Positions 17,040-26,445 are shown, counted from the first letter of the stretch. The stretch: DNA of 64,000 bases from Sulfurospirillum diekertiae (GCF_002162315.1 NZ_CP021416.1:1252207-1316206), one strand, 5' to 3'. Notes: generated from the sequence alone by a model not told the origin. Made by a program: numbers and translations.

Positions 17040-17392
17040 ATGCATAATATATATGAATTTCAACAATGTGAACAGAGCCGTTTTAATAGAGGAAATTTAT
17101 TTAGCAATATAAGAGAATCAATGATACATCGTATTGATTTGTTAATCGAAAATGAAAAAAATATTAAAAAGAAACAGCCAATGCTACGCGACAAATCAGT
17201 ACAACCATTTCTTCTGATAATGTTGCTGAAACCAATATGCGTTTACAAAAAAGTATGCGTAAAATGACTATTGTAATGCTTTTTTTAACTATTATTTCAA
17301 CATGCGCAACTCTTATCACAATTAGGGAGGTTGAACCCATAAAAAGTATGATAACTCAGATGACGATTTTATATCATAATATACAAAAATAA
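17040..17392 (+). pseudogene. Small single-pass membrane protein (frameshifted)
   Basis: The first ~44 residues are in one frame, then that frame runs into nonsense and stops at 17267. Adding one base at the A5 run near 17163-17167 continues in another frame through a charged helix (T-T-I-S-S-D-N-V-A-E-T), a membrane helix (T-I-V-M-L-F-L-T-I-I-S-T) and a stop at 17390-17392. The repaired product is about 117 residues with one C-terminal membrane span. It is tightly linked to the 383-residue gene, so the two may work together. Family unknown. Confidence 0.55.
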
Positions 17393-17413
17393 TTTATAGA
17401 ATAGGACACAATA

Positions 17414-18220
17414 ATGCTCCAAATCCAACTCCCCATCTACATCATCGATGCCTTTACCAAAGAACTTTTCAAAGGAAATCAAGCCGCTGTTGTGCCTCTG
17501 GATCGTTGGCTACCAGAAAGCGTCATGCAAAGCATTGCCTCTGAAAATAACCTTTCTGAGACAGCCTTTTTTGTGCGAAATGATGCAGGTGTGTATGAGA
17601 TTCGTTGGTTCTCTCCGCTCAAAGAGATCGACTTTTGTGGGCATGCGACGTTGGCGAGTGCGTATGTCGTTTTTAACCATCTTGGTGAAAAAGGTACGAT
17701 TCGTTTTTGGGCAAAAGCGGTTAATACCATCGAAGTCAATGAGCGTGAAGATGGACTTATCGAGATGAGTTTTCCTAATCGTGCGCCTGAGAAACTAAGC
17801 ACTATTCCAGAAGCACTTCAAACGGGGCTTTCCATATCACCGCTTGAATTTCACAAAAACCAACAAGCTTACTTTGCGGTGTATGCAAGCGAGGACGATA
17901 TTAAAAATGTTGTGCCCGATCTTGAAAAGCTCAAAACCCTTGCTCCTTTGGACGTGGTTGTTACCGCTCCAAGCAAAGCGTATGACTTTGCATCACGCTA
18001 CTTTTGGCCTGCCAATGGCGGTGTCGAAGACCCCGTAACAGGCTCTATCCACGCAGGGCTTGCACCATTTTGGGCGAAGCGCTTGGGCAAAAATGACCTT
18101 ATTGCTTTACAAGCCTCTGCGCGTTCAGGCGTACTGTACTGTCGTGTGAGTGAAGAGCGCATTTTTATCTCTGGTGCATGTAAAGCGTATTTGGAAGGCA
18201 GTATTAGCATCCCATGTTAG
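17414..18220 (+). CDS. PhzF-family epimerase/isomerase-like protein
   Basis: A 268-residue PhzF family protein with the diaminopimelate-epimerase-like fold. Marks: D-A-F-T-K-E-L-F-K-G-N-Q-A-A-V near the start, with the N-N-L-S-E-T-A-F-F segment bearing the catalytic-type glutamate at about 47, F-C-G-H-A-T near 76-81, and G-x-x-D-P-V-T-G-S near 205-213. No phenazine pathway lies nearby, so a general isomerase role is likelier than phenazine making. Confidence 0.87.
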   Translation: MLQIQLPIYIIDAFTKELFKGNQAAVVPLDRWLPESVMQSIASENNLSETAFFVRNDAGVYEIRWFSPLKEIDFCGHATLASAYVVFNHLGEKGTIRFWAKAVNTIEVNEREDGLIEMSFPNRAPEKLSTIPEALQTGLSISPLEFHKNQQAYFAVYASEDDIKNVVPDLEKLKTLAPLDVVVTAPSKAYDFASRYFWPANGGVEDPVTGSIHAGLAPFWAKRLGKNDLIALQASARSGVLYCRVSEERIFISGACKAYLEGSISIPC

Positions 18221-18221
18221 C

Positions 18222-18233
18222 TTTATATGTAAA
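18222..18233. repeat. TTTATATGTAAA, one-mismatch palindrome
   Basis: Central C replaced by T; sits between the convergent PhzF and membrane-protein genes. Confidence 0.75.
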
Positions 18234-18235
18234 GA

Positions 18236-18709
18236 TTAGACTTTGATTTTGGACTTTTCTTCTTGCTCAATCGTAGCGCTTAATTTTTGGTAGACACCAA
18301 GTGAAACGATCAAAACAGCGGAGACAAAAAGTAACCAAGCTGGGTAGATTAAAAGCGCCATGTTCTCTGTTCCCGCCTTGAAGATATAGACTAATCCTTC
18401 GATACTCACGGCGATTGTAATAATAACGATGATTTTCGTGAGTGTACGTCTGGCTTCTCTTGGGTCACGAAGTTCTTTGTTCATAAAAACTTCTTCTTCG
18501 ATCATATATTGCGCCACATCAATAATCGCGGCGGAAATAACGATAGCACCAACAGACTGAAGCATTCTGGGGATGAACTCGCCTTTGAGTGGAATACTTG
18601 CGATGACTTCATAAACCGCCCAGCCCATAATGAGCAGAGACATCACAATGAGAATTAAAGCGGCAAATAGGTGGATGGAGTTAAGTAAATAGGTAAATAG
18701 TTTTTGCAC
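18236..18709 (-). CDS. Four-helix membrane protein, unknown
   Basis: A 157-residue integral membrane protein with about four spans (near residues 10-32, 48-66, 88-108 and 115-140) and a charged C-terminal tail. The layout recalls PsiE-type proteins, but I cannot confirm a family. It ends opposite the PhzF stop. A strong AGGAGCTTCC-type ribosome site lies upstream of the ATG. Confidence 0.7.
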   Translation of the reverse strand: MQKLFTYLLNSIHLFAALILIVMSLLIMGWAVYEVIASIPLKGEFIPRMLQSVGAIVISAAIIDVAQYMIEEEVFMNKELRDPREARRTLTKIIVIITIAVSIEGLVYIFKAGTENMALLIYPAWLLFVSAVLIVSLGVYQKLSATIEQEEKSKIKV

Positions 18710-18798
18710 GGAAGCTCCTTAGAAAGCGAGTGTTTTAGTAAGGGGTGGAAGTAGTTTTCATTATAGGCTTATGAGACTTAAACGAAGTCGGCAGAAGT

Positions 18799-18810
18799 TT
18801 TACATGTAAA
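18799..18810. repeat. TTTACATGTAAA palindrome, copy 10
   Basis: Perfect copy in the gap between the sensor-domain stop and the four-helix protein start. Flanked by T and A. Confidence 0.95.
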
Positions 18811-18904
18811 AGAGTGGAGGCACTTCAAATGCCTCTATATACGTGTTTTAACATTTAGACTTTTTACTTCAGATAATTTTTTGACATTGTCATTTGATCT
18901 GAGG

Positions 18905-19744
18905 TTATATGTCTTTTTCAAGTGTGAAAACAAGTGCTTGTGAATTATTCATCATGCGTGGGACAACCTCTTCAAAAGCACTTGAAACTGTTGCATGTTT
19001 GGTTTGAATATTTTTCGTTAAATGCTCAAATCCTTGGTTATAAAGACCAAAGGCTTCTTTAAAGGATTTGATGCGTTTTAAACTCTCTTTATTATCCACA
19101 AGCATCTCAATTTTATTGGCATGTTTTTGAACTTCCTCTTTTAGCTCATTGGATCGGATGAGAAAAAATTGATTGTTATTGAGGCTATAGGAAGCAACTG
19201 CCAATTTGTATTTTAAGGAAGCATCTAAAAGGTGTGCGGCACTGTTTCCGCTCACGGGATCATTGTCTGTAAACGCTTGAAACAAAATATGATTGGGGTG
19301 TTCTTCCAAAAGGGTATTGTATTGGTTAAACACGGTGCTTTCTATTTTTGTATTTTCGGCTTCTAAGCTTACAATCTTTTTGAATAAGGTATCAAAACTT
19401 TGCATATCTGCACGCAATGCTTTGATCTTCTCCGATACGGTTGAATCTTTGGAAACGCTTTCTAAAGAATCAAGAAGTGATAAAAACCGTTTTGTCTCTT
19501 GTTCAAAATCCAAAATATACTTTTTATCTTGAACCATAAGATACTCTTTGACATCAAGGCGCAGCCTCATTAAGGTGGGCTCAACAACATTGGAGGTTTG
19601 TGAGAGGACTTGGGATGAGTTTGTAGATAAGTGCAATACGCCACCAAACTGAACAGCCAACACAATCGTTACCATAAGGCTCAATATTATAATAATATGA
19701 AAAGGTGAAAAGCGTTTCATAAAATGTACCATCCTGTCGATCAT
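18905..19744 (-). CDS. Membrane-anchored helical sensor domain without output domain
   Basis: A 279-residue protein with one N-terminal membrane helix (residues ~15-35) and then a long, nearly all-helical periplasmic domain of the kind found in chemoreceptors and kinases (four-helix or HBM-like). It ends at E-K-D-I with no second membrane span, HAMP or signalling domain, and nothing of the sort lies in the following 130 bp. Its ATG comes directly after the pstS stop (TAAATG), so the two are translationally coupled. Probably it contacts the phosphate-binding protein. Confidence 0.65.
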   Translation of the reverse strand: MIDRMVHFMKRFSPFHIIIILSLMVTIVLAVQFGGVLHLSTNSSQVLSQTSNVVEPTLMRLRLDVKEYLMVQDKKYILDFEQETKRFLSLLDSLESVSKDSTVSEKIKALRADMQSFDTLFKKIVSLEAENTKIESTVFNQYNTLLEEHPNHILFQAFTDNDPVSGNSAAHLLDASLKYKLAVASYSLNNNQFFLIRSNELKEEVQKHANKIEMLVDNKESLKRIKSFKEAFGLYNQGFEHLTKNIQTKHATVSSAFEEVVPRMMNNSQALVFTLEKDI

Positions 19745-20785
19745 TTATGGAAGAATGGTATTTTTCTTAACCATTTCTTCGCTCAATTTGGTTTTCGCCA
19801 ATACCACTTTTTGAACTTCTTTGTATTCATCGCTGTGCATAGGAACTAAACCGATTTTTCGTAAAGCTCCTTGATTGCCAACCATTTTTTCATGCATGTA
19901 AAATTTCAAAAAGGCATCCATCCCACTGACTTGATTTCTGTGTGCATTTTTAATGTAAATATAAAGACCTCTTGAAAGAGGGTATTTACCAGAAGAGATG
20001 GTTTCAAAGTTTGGTGAAACAGCATCAATCAATGTACCATTGATCTTTTTACCATTTTCTTCAAGGTAGCTGTACCCAAAAATACCAAAAGCCTCCACAT
20101 CTCTCGTGAGCGCTCGCACCACTAACTCATCATCTTCTGCTGCTGGAACATAAACATCGTCTTGGCGAATGGCTTTGTACTTACCTTTTTGTGCTCCGTA
20201 TGCTTCAAAATGCTCTGAAGCATGCTCCATAACCATCTCTTCAAAAGAGTCTCGTGTGCCAGAAGTGGTTGGTGGTCCATAAACTGTAATTTTTCTGTTA
20301 GGAAGTTTGGAGTCGATTTCATTCCATGTTTTATAAGGGTTTTTAATGAGAGACGTACCATCTTTGCTTGGAACTTCTTCTGCAAGGGCTAAAAAGATCT
20401 GTTCGCGTGTTAATGAAATTTCAGCATTACCTTTTGATTGCGCAAAGGCAATGCCATCAAATCCCACTTTCATACCAGTGATGTCTGTGACACCATTTTT
20501 AACACAGGTTTCGTATTCATTTAGTTTCATAGGGCGTGAAGCATCGGTAAGATCAGGTGTATCAAGACCCACCCCCGCACAAAAAAGTTTCATGCCGCCG
20601 CCTGTTCCTGTTGACTGAACATCTGGGATGGGATGGTTTGTTTTAATATGAAAATCTTTAGCCACATAACTTGTAAAAGGGTAGACGGTGGAAGATCCCA
20701 CAATTTTGATTTGATCTCTAGCAACTGCAGACACGCTTAAAGAAGCAACACAGAAAAGCACCATGGTATATGATTTGATGGTCAT
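19745..20785 (-). CDS. pstS: Phosphate ABC transporter substrate-binding protein PstS
   Basis: A 346-residue periplasmic binding protein with signal peptide and the PstS marks I-V-G-S-S-T-V-Y-P-F-T (residues ~28-38), S-T-G-T-G-G-G-M-K-L-F and T-T-S-G-T-R-D-S-F. These residues bind phosphate. The transporter genes pstC, pstA and pstB are not adjacent; instead a sensor-domain gene is. This suggests a second PstS serving sensing, or a pst system elsewhere. Confidence 0.88.
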   Translation of the reverse strand: MTIKSYTMVLFCVASLSVSAVARDQIKIVGSSTVYPFTSYVAKDFHIKTNHPIPDVQSTGTGGGMKLFCAGVGLDTPDLTDASRPMKLNEYETCVKNGVTDITGMKVGFDGIAFAQSKGNAEISLTREQIFLALAEEVPSKDGTSLIKNPYKTWNEIDSKLPNRKITVYGPPTTSGTRDSFEEMVMEHASEHFEAYGAQKGKYKAIRQDDVYVPAAEDDELVVRALTRDVEAFGIFGYSYLEENGKKINGTLIDAVSPNFETISSGKYPLSRGLYIYIKNAHRNQVSGMDAFLKFYMHEKMVGNQGALRKIGLVPMHSDEYKEVQKVVLAKTKLSEEMVKKNTILP

Positions 20786-20901
20786 TTTAGAACTCCATTG
20801 CCGAAATTTAAAATGCCATTATAGGTGTGATTTGTTACGCGTAGATTACAATAACCTTTAATTCCATGATGGCTAATAGTGTCCTAAGCCTATGCATGAG
20901 G

Positions 20902-20913
20902 TTTACATGTAAA
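20902..20913. repeat. TTTACATGTAAA palindrome, copy 11
   Basis: Perfect copy between the permease stop and the pstS start. Flanked by G and A. Confidence 0.95.
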
Positions 20914-20931
20914 AGTGTTTTGAGTGTGATA

Positions 20932-22122
20932 TTATCGTAAAACTTTCCATGCCAATACGGCGATAATGCAAAGCACAATCCAATGAGAGGTCAAGAGCAT
21001 ACATCCAAACAGTATCGACAATAAAAGTGCTGTATAGCGGAGAATGTTTGTGGTTGCGAGTTTATAAGCGGCTAGGAGTGCAATGGTTGCATTGGAGATA
21101 AAAAATCCATCGGCTAATGCAACGAGGTCTTCCGTCGTAAAGATTTTCAAATCAACCAAGCCTAAAACGATGGCATTGACTGAACATAAAAAAAGAGTTG
21201 CACCTATTGGGACGTCATTTTTAAGACGACGATTTAAAAGAGCTAATACGCCTTTTGATTGGGCGGTAAGCCCGCTAATGAGTCTTGAAACACCACCAAG
21301 AAAAAGCAAAACCGTACTCAAACAAAGAAGCATCGCTAAAATACCAATGACTAAATCACTCGATGTTCCAAATAAAGGGTAAATAAGCGCTGTGATAGCG
21401 TTGGCATGATCTAAAGAGGCAAATTGGATGGCACATACGACTAATAGGTAGATAGCAGAAATAATAACAGCACTGATCTTCACAGCCTTTGGGATCATGT
21501 GCTCAGGCTCTTTTACTTCTTTAGAGTAATTACCTACAACTTCCCATCCAACAATGGCCCAGAATGCAAGCAATAAGGCTTTTGAAATAATCGAAATATT
21601 CAAAGGTGCATTAAGTGAAAAAGAAGTCTCATGTCCTAATAAAATAGCCAGACTACCAAGGCTTAAAATAATACCAATAATCGTCGTTACAATCAGAGAA
21701 AGTGTTCCTAAAAAATGAACAGGGCGAAGCAAGGCAAAAAATGTAAACACTAACATTGTGAAAGCAAGCGTGTTGGTGTCGAACCCCAAAAGTGGTTGGA
21801 GAAAATGAGCTCCTATGAGATAGACAGCGACAGGACCAAAAAAGACTGCACTGATGAGATAGTAGGAGGTGAGGTATTTGAGTTTTGTGCTAAATGCAGC
21901 TTGTACCGCATTTGTAACCCCTTCATCACCTGGGAATTTTATGCTCAAATTTCCAAGAACCAAAGCAAAAGCGAAGCCTAATGCTAAAATAACGAGCCAA
22001 ACAAGTATGGAAAGATTGCCCGTAAGGTCATAAACAATAGGAGGTAAAAGGATGATACCTGAGCCTAAAATTGGACCTATCATGAGTCCAGAAAGGGTTA
22101 ATGTATTGAGTTGCTTTTTCAT
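20932..22122 (-). CDS. APC-family amino acid transporter (YjeH-like)
   Basis: A 396-residue permease with about 12 membrane helices. The first helix has G-x-x-I-G-P-I-L-G-S-G-I, the typical unwound substrate-binding helix of APC transporters. Length and sequence are nearest to the YjeH group, which exports methionine and branched-chain amino acids. Single gene; substrate inferred only from the group. Confidence 0.82.
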   Translation of the reverse strand: MKKQLNTLTLSGLMIGPILGSGIILLPPIVYDLTGNLSILVWLVILALGFAFALVLGNLSIKFPGDEGVTNAVQAAFSTKLKYLTSYYLISAVFFGPVAVYLIGAHFLQPLLGFDTNTLAFTMLVFTFFALLRPVHFLGTLSLIVTTIIGIILSLGSLAILLGHETSFSLNAPLNISIISKALLLAFWAIVGWEVVGNYSKEVKEPEHMIPKAVKISAVIISAIYLLVVCAIQFASLDHANAITALIYPLFGTSSDLVIGILAMLLCLSTVLLFLGGVSRLISGLTAQSKGVLALLNRRLKNDVPIGATLFLCSVNAIVLGLVDLKIFTTEDLVALADGFFISNATIALLAAYKLATTNILRYTALLLSILFGCMLLTSHWIVLCIIAVLAWKVLR

Positions 22123-22236
22123 AACGTTACTTTGAATAAAATAGGCAAGAAGTCTATCACCATCTGGCTTTAAACTTCTCCTTTCTTAGATGATTCAAAG
22201 ATAAAGAAGCTCTTTGTAGAAGACATTCATCAATGT

Positions 22237-23151
22237 TTACAGGGCTTTTTTCATGTCTAAAAATTTCAATAACGCTTCTAAAACAACCTTTGGCTTCTCC
22301 TCTGGTACAAAATGCCCGCAATCTTGCACTCCAAAACCTTGGACATCCGAGGCATATTTTTGCCAGCCCTCTAAAACATTCCAAATATTTCCAACGACAC
22401 CGTTAGCTCCCCAAAGAACGAGGAGGGGCGTTTTGATGGTAAAAGGTCTGTCGATTTTGTCATGCTCCAAGTCGATCCCCGCTGAAGCTCTATAATCTTC
22501 GCTAATGCCATGCACCGTTGCGGGATTACTGTAATGGCGAATGTACTCTTGTAACACATCTTCAGGAAAGTTTTTTTGTGCCTCAGGGGTGGCTTTTTTA
22601 AGCAGGTTATTGCGGATAAAATACTCAGGATCAGCTCCTAAAAAACGCTCAGGAAAGTCGTACGCTTGGATGTAGAAGAACCAGTGCCAGTATTTGGTTG
22701 CAAACTCGCAGTTGGTCTGTTCGTACATATCTAAGGTAGGGAGGATGTCCATCATGGAACAGGTGAGTACCTTTTGTGGGTGGTCAAGCATGAGACGGTG
22801 ACATACTCGCGCTCCTCGATCATGCCCCACGATGTGGAACTTTGAAAAGCCCAATTTTTCCATAACCGTGACTTGGTCTTGTGCCATCACACGTTTAGAG
22901 TAGTTGGAGTGGTCAGGTAAGCCTTTGGGTTTGGAGCTATCGCCGTATCCTCTAAGGTCAGTTGCGACAACGGTGTATTTTTGGGCAAGCTCAGGAGCAA
23001 TGTCTCGCCAGATAAGGTAACTCTCTGGATGCCCATGCAGCAGTAAAATGACCTCTTCACCCTTGCCACCAATGAGTGTGTTGATCTGGACATCATCACC
23101 CACGTCGATCATTTTTCGCTCAAACCCTTTGAAATAATCCGTTATAGCCAT
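22237..23151 (-). CDS. Alpha/beta hydrolase, haloacetate dehalogenase-like
   Basis: About 304 residues from the ATG at 23151 (residue 14 of the longest frame, chosen for its GAGAGG site and family alignment). Numbered thus, nucleophile D111 with R112 and R115 (H-D-R-G-A-R), D135, H156-W157, Y220 and H280 (C-G-H-F-V-P-E-E) match the fluoroacetate dehalogenase set almost residue for residue. The fourth halide-pocket residue, a tryptophan near 185 in characterised enzymes, is not evident. So haloacid or epoxide substrates remain open. Confidence 0.82.
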   Translation of the reverse strand: MAITDYFKGFERKMIDVGDDVQINTLIGGKGEEVILLLHGHPESYLIWRDIAPELAQKYTVVATDLRGYGDSSKPKGLPDHSNYSKRVMAQDQVTVMEKLGFSKFHIVGHDRGARVCHRLMLDHPQKVLTCSMMDILPTLDMYEQTNCEFATKYWHWFFYIQAYDFPERFLGADPEYFIRNNLLKKATPEAQKNFPEDVLQEYIRHYSNPATVHGISEDYRASAGIDLEHDKIDRPFTIKTPLLVLWGANGVVGNIWNVLEGWQKYASDVQGFGVQDCGHFVPEEKPKVVLEALLKFLDMKKAL

Positions 23152-23216
23152 TGCCTCTCTCCACCATTGTAATATGTGATATTTTATCACATGATGAGAA
23201 ATTATGCTTTAAAATC

Positions 23217-23228
23217 TTTACATGTAAC
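23217..23228. repeat. TTTACATGTAAC, one-mismatch palindrome
   Basis: Eleven of twelve bases match; between the hydrolase start and the EamA transporter stop. Confidence 0.85.
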
Positions 23229-23250
23229 GCTAAAAAGATACTTTTGTGTT

Positions 23251-24126
23251 TCATTTTAACAATAAAAATGTTGCAATAGTAGAAATGACAATGCCGACAC
23301 ACACTTCAGTTGAAAGTGTTGCACCTTCAAAAAAATAAAGGAGTAACGCGATGCTTGCAGGACTAAGATAGATATACGCCATGACTTTTTTGGGACCAAT
23401 AAGAACCGTACCGCGTTGGTACAGATATGCCGTAATAAACGTCGCAATGATGGAAAGGTAGAGCAGATAACTTAGGTCTTTTATACTAAGGTTTTGCCAT
23501 TCTAAAGGGATATTCCAGAGCATTTTGGCACCCAAAAGCCACAATGTTCCGCTTAAAAGCGTCATCAAAACAAGCACGCTCATATCATCCTCTTTTTTAT
23601 GGACGATCTTCATAAATATAGAGTAAAGCGCCATGCTCACAACAGCACCCAAAAAGATAAATTCGCCTTGACCGAGTGAAAAGCGTAACAGGAGTTGTAT
23701 GTCACCTTTGAAAACGACAATAAGCGTACCGATGATACCGCAGATGTAGATAAAAAGTTGTTTTAAAGGGATGCGGTCACGAAAGAAAAAGATGCACAAA
23801 ATAGCGGTAACAAGGGGAACAAGTGTGTAAAGTGTACCGGTACTCAGGGCATCAGTGTACTCCAAAGCCTTGAAAAAAAGAAGAAAATAGAGCACATAAA
23901 AGAAGCTGATGAGCATAGCTCTTGGAAACGTTGAAAAAATGAGAGCGCGTTTTTTCGCATGAAAGAGAACGAAGGGTGCAAGGACAAAGGTTGCAATCGT
24001 AAAACGAAGCAGGGTCAGCGAAATAGGGTGAACAATACCTGCGAGTTTTTTGGAGAGAATAAAGGAACCTGCGACCAAAAATGTCGCAAGAAGTACCATA
24101 ACGTGAGCTTTAAATTCGTTTGACAT
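23251..24126 (-). CDS. EamA/DMT-family transporter
   Basis: A 291-residue inner-membrane protein with ten predicted helices arranged as two EamA repeats of five. The glycine and proline pattern near P-I-S-L-T-L-L-R-F and Y-L-S-P-A-S-I-A fits drug/metabolite exporters. The Crp-like regulator gene lies just upstream on the same strand with 53 bp between, so it may control or share the transcript. Substrate unknown. Confidence 0.85.
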   Translation of the reverse strand: MSNEFKAHVMVLLATFLVAGSFILSKKLAGIVHPISLTLLRFTIATFVLAPFVLFHAKKRALIFSTFPRAMLISFFYVLYFLLFFKALEYTDALSTGTLYTLVPLVTAILCIFFFRDRIPLKQLFIYICGIIGTLIVVFKGDIQLLLRFSLGQGEFIFLGAVVSMALYSIFMKIVHKKEDDMSVLVLMTLLSGTLWLLGAKMLWNIPLEWQNLSIKDLSYLLYLSIIATFITAYLYQRGTVLIGPKKVMAYIYLSPASIALLLYFFEGATLSTEVCVGIVISTIATFLLLK

Positions 24127-24179
24127 TAAAATCCTTTGATAAATCTAGAACGTTATCGTAGCGGATTTATGGGGGATTG

Positions 24180-24782
24180 TCATTTACATAGGTTGAGGCT
24201 TTTACGAATGCGGCTTAGTTGTGTAGGGGTAATGCCAAGATGACTTGCGATGTGATGTTGTGAAACTCTTTGCTCAATGTCAGGGTATTTTTTGAGGAAG
24301 TTTTGATAGCGTATGGTTGCATTGTCGATGATGAGAGAAATTTCATTTTTTTCTTTTTCAATGATCCAGTTTTGTTCGATGTATCGGATGTAAAAATTCT
24401 TAAAAGCATCATGTGTCTCGATAAGGTGACGATAGCCTTCATAATTAATTTCGATGATGGTGCTTGGTTCTAATGCTTGAATACACAAGTACGAATTTTC
24501 ACCACTTAAAAGCGAAACAACAGAGGCAGAAAAGTAGTTTTCCATAAAAAGGTTTTTGGTGTAGATCGTGCTTTGTTCATGAAGATAGTAGGTACGCAAC
24601 AATCCTTTGCAAATAAAATAGATTGCATGTGCAGGCGTGTAGTTGTCTTGAAGTAACTCTCCTTTTGGTATACATCTGAGTTTGAGGTAGGGTTTGAAGA
24701 GTTCAAATTCATCATCACTAATGGCTGTATAACGGTTTAGGACTTCATAAAATTGTTCATAATAGGGCGTCTCATTCTCCAT
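24180..24782 (-). CDS. Crp/Fnr-family transcription regulator
   Basis: About 200 residues from ATG 24782, chosen because AAGGAGAAAG lies just upstream; the longer frame start has no ribosome site. It has a cyclic-nucleotide-binding-type beta roll and a C-terminal helix-turn-helix (H-I-A-S-H-L-G-I-T-P-T-Q-L-S-R-I-R). No Fe-S cysteine set as in FNR is present. The T-P-T-Q-L-S helix is common in the Crp-like group that controls drug or metabolite exporters. Confidence 0.82.
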   Translation of the reverse strand: MENETPYYEQFYEVLNRYTAISDDEFELFKPYLKLRCIPKGELLQDNYTPAHAIYFICKGLLRTYYLHEQSTIYTKNLFMENYFSASVVSLLSGENSYLCIQALEPSTIIEINYEGYRHLIETHDAFKNFYIRYIEQNWIIEKEKNEISLIIDNATIRYQNFLKKYPDIEQRVSQHHIASHLGITPTQLSRIRKSLNLCK

Positions 24783-24824
24783 TCTTTCTCCTTGTAAAAA
24801 CAATTCTATCATAATCAATTTTAG

Positions 24825-24836
24825 GTTACATGTAAA
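24825..24836. repeat. GTTACATGTAAA, one-mismatch palindrome
   Basis: Eleven of twelve bases match; upstream of the Crp-like gene. Confidence 0.85.
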
Positions 24837-24919
24837 GTGCAAAAGCCTATTTTTCAACCACTGCTTTGGCGTAAGTAAGGGTATAATGGTGTATTAGTTA
24901 GAATATGTAGGAAAGATAT

Positions 24920-25872
24920 ATGGCAGCATTGATCGCTCTTGGTTTGGTATCGGGTCTTTTTTTTTAGCTCAACTTTTGTACTCAATCGTCTGATGAGTTT
25001 AGAAGGAGGTCATTGGGTCTGGTCAGCATCCTTGCGTTATGTTTTTATGATACTGTTTTTACTCATTGTTATTCGCCTTTTTCAGGGTCGTAAAACAGTT
25101 GTAGCCCTTTTTATACTGTATGTGGAACATTGGTTTTTTTTGGACGGTGGCAGGCAGTATTGGCTTTGGGTGTTTTTACGCACTTTTGTGTTTTAGTGCC
25201 GATTATGCGCCTGGTTGGGTCATTGCGGCAACTTGGCAGTTAACCATTATTGCTTCGTTGTTTGTTCTTATGTTTTTTGGTAGGGTGTTTCCTAAGAGAA
25301 TTTGGGTGTTTTCAACGATTGTTGTGGTAGGCGTAGGGCTTATTAACACATCGCATATTACGACCTTTCACTTTGCGGAGTTTGCAAAAGGCGCTTTTCC
25401 TGTATTGATTGCGGCGTTTTGTTATCCGTTTGGTAATCAGCTTGTTTGGGAGTCCAAACATGGGCATAAACATTTTCCTAAAATTGATTCACCTTTGTTG
25501 GAGAATGCTTTTAACAAAGTCTTGCTTCTCTCTTTAGGTTCGTTGCCTTTTTGGATTCTCTTGGTTCTTTTTATTGATCCACCAATGCCTTCCATGGGAC
25601 AAGTGCTCAATACTTCTTTAGTGGCACTTCTTTCAGGGTTAGTGGCGACCACGCTTTTTTTACTGGCACGCCATCAGGCGCATACGTCCAGTGAACTTGC
25701 TGCTGTCGATGCAACTCAATCCAGTGAGGTAATCTTCGCCCTTTTAGGTGAGATGCTTTTTTTAGGTACAGCACTACCCAATGCGCAAGCATGGTTAGGG
25801 ATTATTTTAGTTTTTATTGGGCTTGGATTTTTTATCTATTTTCAAAAAAAAGAGTGCGCGGTTCACGATTGA
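24920..25872 (+). pseudogene. DMT-type multidrug efflux transporter (two frameshifts)
   Basis: From ATG 24920 the frame reads M-A-A-L-I-A-L-G-L-V-S-G-L-F-F and stops at a T9 run (24957-24965). Dropping one T joins it to the frame coding S-S-T-F-V-L-N-R, and dropping one T from the T8 run near 25133-25140 joins that to the long last frame. The sum is a ~316-residue protein of the multidrug-resistance efflux DMT group, with about ten helices and C-F-S-A-D-Y-A-P-G-W in the centre. Two breaks both at T-runs suggest sequence error more than decay. Confidence 0.75.
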
Positions 25873-25920
25873 TTCATAATAATGCGTTACAATACTACAA
25901 AATATAGAAGGATTTTTGGA

Positions 25921-26445
25921 ATGAAAACGCTTAAAAAAGCATGTTTGATTTTAGGTTTAGCTTTAGGGGTGTGTGTGTACGCTGAGACTCCTAAGATGGC
26001 ATTGCCATTTAACATTACTCCTGAGATGTATGCAACCTTTATGGCTCAAAATTTAGCACCTAGTTTACCGCATACTTTTACGCAAAAAGATCTGTCCCTT
26101 GTTGTGACTAACGTCCATGCCGAGCAAAATAAGGTCTTTTTTCATTCAAAAACAACTCAGTACAAACAAATTCTTGCTGAGTTAAACAAATACCATACTT
26201 TGCCAGATGATTTGAAAAAGCAATGTAAAGATTTTTCTAAAATTGCAATGGTCGATAAAGGGGTTGAATACTATTTAAGCGTTGAAGAAAATGAGAAAAA
26301 ATTTGTTGTGAAATATGACAAAGAAGCATGTTCTGAAAGCTTCGATCCTGCACAAAAAATCTTTATCGGTGGATACAACCGTTATGGTTATGACATTAAT
26401 GGTGCGAGCAAAAAAGACAATTTTGCTAAACAATCTTTACATTAA
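25921..26445 (+). CDS. Secreted hypothetical protein
   Basis: From ATG 25921 the product has 174 residues with a clear signal peptide (K-K-A-C-L-I-L-G-L-A-L-G-V-C-V-Y-A cut near A-E). The mature part has no domain I recognise; two cysteines (C-K-D and A-C-S-E-S) could form a disulfide. The longer frame from 25882 lacks a ribosome site. It converges with, and overlaps by 4 bp, the GGDEF gene. Confidence 0.65.
   Translation: MKTLKKACLILGLALGVCVYAETPKMALPFNITPEMYATFMAQNLAPSLPHTFTQKDLSLVVTNVHAEQNKVFFHSKTTQYKQILAELNKYHTLPDDLKKQCKDFSKIAMVDKGVEYYLSVEENEKKFVVKYDKEACSESFDPAQKIFIGGYNRYGYDINGASKKDNFAKQSLH

Noticed and set aside
18905-19744. Sensor gene being another homopolymer frameshift of a full chemoreceptor
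   Set aside because: No HAMP, membrane helix or signalling domain is readable in any frame downstream before the next gene.
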